Part shown: piece by piece, positions 56,442-64,000 of the stretch
Numbering within the stretch: position 1 is the first letter of the stretch
Layout of the letters: every line of letters starts with the position of its first letter
DNA from: Gamsiella multidivaricata
Lineage: Eukaryota > Mortierellomycota > Mortierellomycetes > Mortierellales > Mortierellaceae
Assembly (NCBI RefSeq): GCF_025024155.1
Contig: NW_026251760.1
Location: forward strand, 186,001 to 250,000
Direction of reading: 5' to 3'
Length of the DNA stretch: 64,000 nt
The notes under the pieces: generated by a model
What the model saw: the letters and a program-made list of their open reading frames with translations, nothing else
The model's database searches: none
What the model was told of the DNA's origin: nothing
Translations under genes and position numbers: made by a program

Positions 56442-56997
56442 GGTGGCATTCAGTAATGCTCTGTATGAGTTGCAAAGTGTAACGATTGGTGGCGCAAAGA
56501 AGCAAAAACGGTTGGCTCGGCGAATTCAGATGGATGTCGACACTGGCTTTGTCCAGGTGTATCCACTTGTAGCTGTGGCCGTAGTTAGCAAGACTAATGA
56601 AGCCTCAGTATGCTTCGGTGTACAAGGTTGCCACGCAGCGTCTCGCTTTTCCGTTGCAGGGTTGGTCGAAGTATCGAAGTATGGCGGTTTAGTTGAAGAA
56701 ACAAACAAGGTCGCGAAATAAATTTTAATATATAATTGAACACCAAACCTCTTCTAACTGAAGTTCAAGTCAATTCAATGGGCCCTGAGGTACCTCCATA
56801 AAGTCAAAGGCCGAGCCCTAATCGATAGCACCAAGCAACCCCAAAATAGCTCCATATAGCAAACATGTTCATTGAACATTTATTCATCAACAAGTCTTGT
56901 GCTACAACAGGAAACAAGGACATGCTAGAAAATCGAATCTTTTATTCCAGCGAACGCGCGAACACGGTTGCCGTAGTTTCTAAAAACGATGTAGCAT
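56442..56997. other. Intergenic region upstream of topoisomerase III
   Basis: These 556 bp contain the topoisomerase promoter and the 3' end of rps29 copy B. An open minus-strand stretch at 56526-56708 has no recognisable domain and looks fortuitous. Confidence 0.4.
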
Positions 56998-57726
56998 TTA
57001 GCGGGTCTAGACCGAGTAGGGAAGATAATCACAAAATTAGCTCATGACATACGAAGGCAACCGAAGTCGACAACTTCAAATAACAACTGCATTGCAGCCA
57101 GTAGACGAACCTTGGTGAAACCGATGGCGGCAGAGTTCTCACGGAAGCACTGACGGCAGATGTTGAGGCCGTACTTGCGGATCAAACCAGCGGGGTGAGT
57201 GCAGACACGGCTAAAATAAAAACAGTGAAGAAAATAGCGTCAGGAGCTAGCGATAAATAAAGGATAGTGCTTATCCAGGAACAGTCGTCTGTCGACATTG
57301 ATGATACAGAAAAGCCGAGTCGCTTGTTGGGTGCTGAGGCGTCACACTTCATCACAGATGTTATGGCAGCGACTAGAGAATCGAAGAATCGATCCTACAT
57401 AGGTCCGCCATCCAGCTCAAAGCCATCCTGAACATAAACGCTCGCAAATCGTTCGCCACCAATTGACCATAGATCCCACATGCAATTGGCATGCGTCCGC
57501 TGAGAAGCGATGTTGAACATGGCCGAATCGAATTGACTGGCATTGTAGCAGGATTCCAATGAGCCGCATGGATGATGATCGATTCCATGAATAGAAAAAA
57601 AAGTCTCTCTCCTGTATCCTGCGAGGTCTATATAGTGCAGTGGTGCAATGGTGTAATTGCTTACCACTCGCGGGAGCCCTTGCCGTAACCGCGGGGGTGG
57701 GAGTTCCAGATGTTGCTGTGAGCCAT
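56998..57726 (-). CDS. rps29: Ribosomal protein S29 (uS14), copy B
   Basis: Three exons (57665-57726, 57111-57210, 56998-57006) with sizes of 62, 100 and 9 nt, identical to copy A, encode the same 56 residues including Cys 21, 24, 39 and 42. By eye the two coding sequences differ at about seven synonymous positions (five in exon 1, two in exon 2). Introns of 454 and 104 bp are unlike those of copy A, and the second intron has a GTTCGT donor. The start lies 316 bp from the divergent nop2 start, so the two probably share a promoter. Confidence 0.93.
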
Positions 57727-58042
57727 TTTGTGAATTCGAAGTTTGGATTCAAAAGCGAAAAGAAGGATCTTCTGTGGGTTGGGTGCCACCTGCAAGTAAT
57801 AGCCAAATGGAAAAAATTATCCGGTCTCCTGATTGGTTGGCATGGGTCAACGTAAGCCACAGAGTCGGATTGTGTACGTGAAGTTCGTGTACTGAAGCAA
57901 GCGTCGTGACCGTGGATCGACTGTAAAAGAAACAAACAAAGCAAAAAAAAAAAAGAAGCGAACCTACTTGAACCTGTAAAAGTCACCTTCAGAGTTCCGT
58001 CGTCCACACCCACTACCACCTTCTTCGCCCTTTCATTCCCAA
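57727..58042. promoter_or_regulatory. Bidirectional promoter between rps29 copy B and nop2
   Basis: A 316-bp gap between two divergent ribosome-production genes. An inverted CCAAT box (GATTGG) lies at 57831-57836 near the middle. An A-rich tract lies at about 57920-57955, close to the nop2 start. Co-regulation is an inference from the arrangement. Confidence 0.6.
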
Positions 58043-60480
58043 ATGGCTGGACGTCCTACTACTAAGAGTGCCTCTTCTAAGGCATCTTCAGCAGCATCCC
58101 CAAAGAGCAATAAGCGTAAAGTGAATGCCTCCAATAGCGCCACTTCCAAGAAGACCAAGGTCGCTTCTGGCGCCGGCAAGACCTCTGTAAACGCCAAAAA
58201 TGTTAAACCCATGAACAAAGGCTCCATTAAGGCAGCCACCGAAGACAGCGAGGACGATGATGAATCCTGGGCCTATGGAGCCGTCAGCGAGAGCGAGAGC
58301 GAAGCCGATGAATTGGTACGTTTTGTTAAGATTCATACACAGCTATGCCGTCCCTTTTTTTTTTTTTTTTTTCACCCCCAGGCATACTCCTTAGCCATGC
58401 GATTTGCTTTATCTCATTGATGTGTTCCTTGTTAATAATCTTATTAGCATGATGACGAGTTCGTATCCGCTGAGGAGGGTTCAGACGTTGAGGTCGGAGC
58501 ACTGGATGATGACTTCTTGGGTGATGAATTTGCAGCCTCGGATGACGAAGCCAAGGGCCCAGGTACGGCAATCTTTGGATCTGATGAAGAGGGTGAGCAG
58601 GACGGGGAGGTTGAAGAAGACGAGGAGGACATTTTCGCCAGTGACAGCGAAGACTCGGATAACGACGATATGGAGACAAAGTCCAAGAAGCTGGATGCGG
58701 CTAAGAAGGCTGAGGCCGAGGCTGCTGAGGCGGAATTGCAGACTAACATTATGCTTGAGAGCGACAAGTATGTGCTACCCGGGGACGATCATGAGATCCT
58801 TCAGAGCACCGACTTGCAGGTCGTTCAAGCCCGCATTCAGGAAATTATAAGGGTGCTGAATAATTTCAGAGAGATGAGGGAAGGAAACAGGTACAGATTG
58901 GCATATGCCTTAATTGCATTCAGCGACCCACTAACTCGTTTGCGGATGAGTTCAGGTCTTGAAAGAGCGTGATATTGACGCATCTTTCTCTTTTATCGAT
59001 CGGTCGTTTCGCTGCCGAACTAGATCCCGTAACGATTATATCTCCCAGTTGCTCAAGGATCTTTGCCTCTACTACGGATATAACGAATATCTGATGGAGA
59101 AATTGTTCTATATCTTTCCTGTTTCGGAGGCGATCGAATTCTTTGAGGCTAACGAGGTGCCCAGGCCTGTCACTATCCGCACCAACACTTTGAAGACTCG
59201 TCGTCGCGAGCTCGCTCAGTCTCTGATTAATCGCGGAGTGAACCTCGACCCTATCGGCAAGTGGAGCAAAGTCGGCCTTCAAGTCTTTGACTCTCCCGTA
59301 CCCATCGGAGCGACTCCTGAGTACTTGGCAGGACACTACATGCTGCAGGCGGCATCTTCATTTTTACCCGTTATGGCGCTTGCTCCTCAGGAACATGAGC
59401 GGATTCTGGATATGGCCTCTGCACCAGGAGGAAAGAGTACCTACATTGGTAAGTTGCATATCGCCTTACGACCAAGACGTACCTTGAAGTATTCCTTAGA
59501 TAGTAGCATGATACCAACACAACAATTTTCTTTCATTCATCTCTATGGCATTATAGCTGCACTGCTCAAGAATACAGGAATGGTGTTTGCAAACGATGCA
59601 AATAAGGACCGTACGAAGTCTTTGGTGGCTAACATTCACCGTCTGGGAGTCAAGAACGCTGTTGTCTGCAATTACGATGGTCGCGAATTCCCTGGTGTGA
59701 TTGGAGGGTTCGACCGTGTGTTACTCGATGCCCCTTGCTCAGGAACAGGAGTCATCTCAAAGGATGCGTCCGTTAAGACCAACAAATCAGAACAGGATTT
59801 CCAGATGCTTTCACAACTTCAAAAGCAGCTGGTGCTGAGCGCTATCGACTCCGTTGATGCAGGAAGCAAAACTGGCGGATACATTGTGTACTCGACTTGT
59901 TCGGTTACCGTTGATGAGAATGAGGATGTGGTCAACTACGCCCTCCGAAAGCGTCCCAATGTGAAGCTGGTGTCGACTGGACTGGACTTCGGCAAGGAAG
60001 GATTTACGCGTTACAGGGAGAAGGCCTTTCATCCCTCCCTCAGCTTGACCAGGCGCTATTACCCACACATGCACAACATGGATGGTTTTTACGTCGCAAA
60101 GTTCAAGAAGATAAGCAACAAGATTCCCAAGAAGAACGAGGACAATGCCGACCCAGATGAAGAGGAGGAGTTCACGCCTATCACCGAAGACTCTGGAAAG
60201 CGCTCGCGTGGTGGAAAGAAGAAGGATGAGTCGAAGTCGACGACTGAGGAGCCCGTGAAGATCACATTCAACGCCCAGGAAGATGAAGAGCTCATTAGAG
60301 GTAAAAACAAGGAAGACGTCGCCTAATACTGCAGTTTGTTAAAGTTGGTGCTGCTGATTATTGACCTTTTTGCCTTCATGTTATTACTTTATCATCTTAG
60401 CATCCCAAGCAAAGCTGCTGCAAGCACAAAAGGGCATCAAGCTGCGCCCGAAGGCCTCGTCAAAAGGACAGAAACTGTGA
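58043..60480 (+). CDS. NOP2: 25S rRNA (cytosine-C5) methyltransferase Nop2
   Basis: Five exons (58043-58315, 58448-58890, 59024-59448, 59557-60300, 60401-60480) give 654 residues. The N-terminus is Lys/Ser-rich, then strongly acidic (SEDDDESWAYGAVSESESE, VEEDEEDIFASDSEDSDNDD), as in other Nop2/NOL1 proteins. The RsmB-like RNA-binding part begins SRNDYISQLLKDLCLYYGYN. The SAM-binding site is LDMASAPGGKSTYI. Both active-site Cys motifs are present: DAPCSGTG and YSTCSV, the second holding the cysteine that releases the product. HNMDGFYVAKFKK closes the domain, followed by a basic tail (GIKLRPKASSKGQKL). The enzyme acts in the nucleolus on 25S rRNA and is needed for 60S assembly. The acceptor of exon 3 (GAACTAG|A) was chosen because it restores the conserved frame. 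Confidence 0.95.
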
Positions 60481-62601
60481 GACGACCCTTTTTTTTTTCT
60501 AATTGCATCTAGACCATTCACTATCCGCGAGAGATCGCACTTCATTCAAACAAATAAACTCGAACCCGCTCCACAACCGTACAAGTAATATTGATACGCC
60601 CACTTGAGCGTTCACGTAGATTTGGGCAAAAAGTGATGGTGTTAAAGGAGGAGCATATTTGGGAAACGAGAAAAGCAAGGGTGTACTAAATACGTGCAAA
60701 TGGTGGGAGATTTAGAGGCCCCAGAACGCACGATAAACCTGTCAGTTTACTTATGAAACCTGGGGCCTGCAAATCGCTTAGTGTAGTAATTTTCTGCCGA
60801 GCAAGCAAATCGAGAGTCTTGTAACTTGCCGATCATTCGGTTAGAAAATAAAAAAATTGCGGACCGTCTCTGCGGTGCGGATCTTTGGGCTCAGACGCCT
60901 AATAGCAAAGTCGTGTCCAGGTGCAAAGCCAATGGCACTTTGCTTGGAAAGACCGATCATTTTGAGCCGCCCGATGTGTGGTTGTTATGATCGAGGTGTT
61001 AGTTAACTTGACCTGGTCGAGGAATGCCAATAAAGCTTAAAAAGCATTGGCAGCATTGGCATGTATTTGTTGCGCTGTATGACACATTTGATGTAGCAAA
61101 GACGACGTGATGGATGCTATCTCACCATTTCATGAAAGAGCAAGAGCCCTGACTTGAGCTGCAAAATATGCCAACATTCTCGCGACTAGTGCGACGCGAC
61201 AAGCCTGATTCTCTATAAAGAAGCACGTTAAACGATAAGAACACGGTGAACATGTTCACAAAGAGACATCCATGGCGGAGCAAGCTATTCCTTTACCACC
61301 ACTACCGCCTCTGGCCATAGCAGTAGCAACGAGATTCTTGTCTTTCTTGCCTTCGCTAGGGGCCTCTGACTTCATACATCATGCAAAGAATGTGTTGTGC
61401 AAGGTAGCGATTGAAGATTCCCAAGTCTAATGGTAAACCAGTTTCTTAATACCAGAGAAGCAGCATTCTATGTATAGATCCACCAACGATAGTAAGATCG
61501 TACGTGGCAAAAAAACGCTCTCCCAATACGAATGCTATTCCCCGGCTCTATAACATCACTGAGGACTCTATTGAGTACAGATGGGAGGGTTTTACAGTGC
61601 GTTTCTGTCGCTTGTTTTGAAGGATCTACATCGCTACAAAGGTTTGTCATTTCTTCTTCATCACCCCTAGATCTCGCTGCTGAATCAACTTTTCGGAAAT
61701 CAAAGTGCGCCGTTGTCTTTCAAGCACAAGTTTGCTTACACTAGCCGCGAGCGTTTTTCTCAAAAGCCATTTCCACATCGAAGTCTTGGATTCTGTGGAA
61801 GATGGCTTCGATGACTATATAAAATAGGTTTTCAGAAATTTTTCGTGCAATGACAGGTTTTGTATGCATTGGGATATAGAAAAGGAGCTGCTGCGGATGA
61901 AGATGATTATTCGCTTCAAGTGGCCAAGGCACTCTCCATATCAATAGGCGACGGATAATGAAAGAAAAAACGTCTTAGGTTAAATACTGCTCCTGCCGCC
62001 TCCTAGGTTTCCCACACGAAGGTGTTGCAGGCTCGAATCAAGAAGTTACAGGGCCTTCGCCCTACCGACAGTACGCACATTCGTATTAATAAGCACAAAC
62101 AAATTAAAGGGAGAGAGCTAGCAAAAGAGGAGTGTCGAGCCATCCTATATCACTAAGAGTGTTGCAAAGCATGAGAGAAGGTGGCAAAGCTGCTTCGATA
62201 GCCGACCCTATGGAACAATGATTGAAGCTATAGTATTCAAGACGCGCGCCTCCCTTACTTAAACCTCAGTCTTTACCCAATAAAACACAGCATGCCCAGC
62301 TCGCGCTTTTTTTCTGAGCTCCTCCCTATCCTAGTGCCGCCAGCACCACTATTACCACCAGTCAGTAAGCACTGGAGTCATCTTCAAGCTCCCGACATCC
62401 AAGGAAGATGGTACGGGGGTCCCCAAATGAAGAGGGAATTATGGCAAGATGAAGACAAATATGGAAATTACTACCAGTGTATATCGCTTAACAAACTGCT
62501 TGTCGATACATGAACAGACTGAGGATATCAGCTCAATGCAGATCTTAGAGGAATAGTAGTATCGGTTTGAGCAAAAGCAATAAAATATGAGTGTATACAT
62601 T
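60481..62601. other. Gene-poor flank downstream of nop2
   Basis: No recognisable gene. A 53-codon frame at 61272-61433 (plus; MAEQAIPLPPLPPLAIAVAT) and a 73-codon frame at 62292-62513 (MPSSRFFSELLPILVPPAPL...DIQGRWYGGPQMKRELWQDE) are short and without known domains; the second has coding-like composition. Both could be remnants of decayed genes. Confidence 0.4.
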
Positions 62602-63106
62602 TGAGTTGACCGGGCAACTCAGGTCAACTCATTCTGATCCTTTAATGTCCACTAAAATGACGGGAGCAATTACAAAAATAAAAATAAAAGGTCCCCCCTA
62701 CTCGATCTCTGCACCTCTCACCTCACGCAGCCATGCAAAGTGTTGTACTATGTGCGGTTGAGACAGCCCTTTGCAAAGGGATCCAACAAATGTTATTCGG
62801 CTGCGATGCTCGTACGCCATTGAGAAGTGAGATTGAAAGAGGAGACATGCGCTTTATCCTTCATCGAAGATATGGACCAACCGTACTAGCACCACTTCAA
62901 GGAGGCATGCATCAACGGAGCTACACTTACCTCAGGCGAGAAAGACCGGGCTGATGCTGAGCTTGATACTGCCTATTAAAGCGAATGAATGGAGTATGGG
63001 AGTGAGTTAGGAGTGTAGAAGTGAGAAATGGAATGGATGATCCAGTCTGTCTTTATTTTTGGGCGCAGGCACAATTTGAGTTGACCTGAGTTGTCCAGTC
63101 AACTCA
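62602..63106. mobile_element. Approx. 505-bp element with inverted terminal repeats (MITE-like or solo remnant)
   Basis: The ends carry related 30-bp inverted repeats (62602-62631 and 63077-63106; 28 of 30 positions match by eye). Each starts TGAGTTGAC and ends GTCAACTCA, so each is also an internal imperfect palindrome. The element contains a 73-codon frame (62733-62954) of unknown family. No clear target duplication could be defined at the borders. It is consistent with a non-autonomous DNA transposon. Confidence 0.5.
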
Positions 63107-64000
63107 TTTGTTTTCATCCATAATATATTCGTTTACTGATTTTCAGCTGTTTAAAGCAGTGCTTTATTTCGTCTGAGTGCGTTTGAGCACGTCTTTATCG
63201 CACAGAAATGGCTCGCCAACCATTTTAGTATTTCCCTTCCTCCTCACCCCCTGCTAGCACGAAAGTCTCTTTGCTATTGCTACAGGCAAAAGCAATAGCG
63301 ATGAAGAAGAAAGAGTTTCTTCCACAGTGGATGTCTCATTGTGGATCCTATGTTCACTATGTTCTTATCGTTTATTCTTGTCTTCTCCACGAGGACTCGG
63401 ATTTGTCGAATCGCAATCGCTTGCACGCACTGGTCGAGGTGATATTAGTATATTTCGCACTAGAGACAACGTTCTTGTCCTTTCATAGAATGGTGGTACT
63501 GCATCTGCCGCCTCTTCTCTGTTGCAGTAAATTTGGACCATGCAGCATAACAAACGCATGTTGACGCTGTTAATGTTTTATGCTTTCCAAATCTGGTGCA
63601 AACTTTATTGGCAGTGCTCGCTTGGGCTGAGTCGCGTGTGGTTGGTACACTGTTTGTTGGCACTCCTTTTTAAGGTTGTTTAGAAACCACGCGAACAGAA
63701 CATCAGCAACCTTCAACAACCTTCAACATGAAATTAGTGGCAACATGTCCGCCACCATGCACTTTCGCTGTCAAAAGTACACTCATCGCTGGCAAAGGCG
63801 ATGTTGATGCAAGTTGGGCTCATGGTGGACAGCGCTGAATGACGATTCCTTTTTTCTCTGATGAGCCGTGCGCGTTGTTCGCTCACTCCCAGGCACACGC
63901 TCACTACCGTCTCGTTCCCCATAGTCTGCCCCCAGTTCCCAGCGGCCATATGAGCCCTCCGGTCCCCGTAGACCCCTTGCTATCGACTCAGCCACCGATT
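63107..64000. other. Window end without recognisable gene
   Basis: Both strands were read. Frames at 63271-63564 (plus) and 63734-63995 (minus) are open but show no known domain or clear exon structure. A gene extending beyond the window is possible. Confidence 0.35.

Noticed and set aside
62029..62050. Possible tRNA B-box (GGCTCGAATC)
   Set aside because: No A-box, no acceptor-stem pairing and no cloverleaf could be drawn around it.

Overview
The window comes from a filamentous, early-diverging fungus; a Mortierella-like member of the Mucoromycota is my best guess. The reasons are short GT-AG introns in nearly every gene, Ser/Thr/Gln-rich protein extensions, pyrimidine-rich leaders, long A/T and G/C homopolymers, and gene families of filamentous fungi (caleosin, xi-class glutathione transferase, Sso-type syntaxin, Pho2/Phx1-like homeobox protein). 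No tRNA, rRNA, CRISPR array or bacterial-style operon was seen. Exon coordinates were worked out by hand from splice consensus and frame continuity; most models close exactly in frame, but single junctions may be off by a few bases.

Layout. 1-10 kb: a RING/TRAF-type zinc-finger ubiquitin ligase (cut by the window edge), the succinate dehydrogenase assembly factor SDHAF3, an FBXO21-like F-box protein and a polyglutamine homeobox factor. 10-17 kb: about 7 kb with no recognisable gene. 17-26 kb: a large Ser-rich unknown protein, an F-box/WD40 protein and a low-complexity unknown, possibly with a remote signal-peptide exon. 27-32 kb: a syntaxin with a Gln/Tyr/Gly-rich N-terminus and a glutathionyl-hydroquinone-reductase-type transferase that may carry a mitochondrial presequence.

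32-46 kb is a mobile-element island: decayed ORFs of unknown family, an intact pogo/Tigger-type transposon with 75-bp perfect terminal inverted repeats inserted into an already broken ORF, an intact caleosin gene, a broken two-gene Harbinger-like element, and a truncated TnpB/Fanzor-like RuvC-nuclease relic with six in-frame stops.

46-60.5 kb is dense housekeeping: alpha-COP, two copies of the ribosomal protein gene rps29 on either side of DNA topoisomerase III, and the rRNA methyltransferase gene nop2, which diverges from the second rps29 copy across a 316-bp shared promoter. 60.5-64 kb has no recognisable gene but holds a roughly 505-bp element bounded by inverted repeats.

The genes do not form one pathway. 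The clearest functional pairing is rps29/nop2 (ribosome production). The unusual content is the 32-46 kb island.
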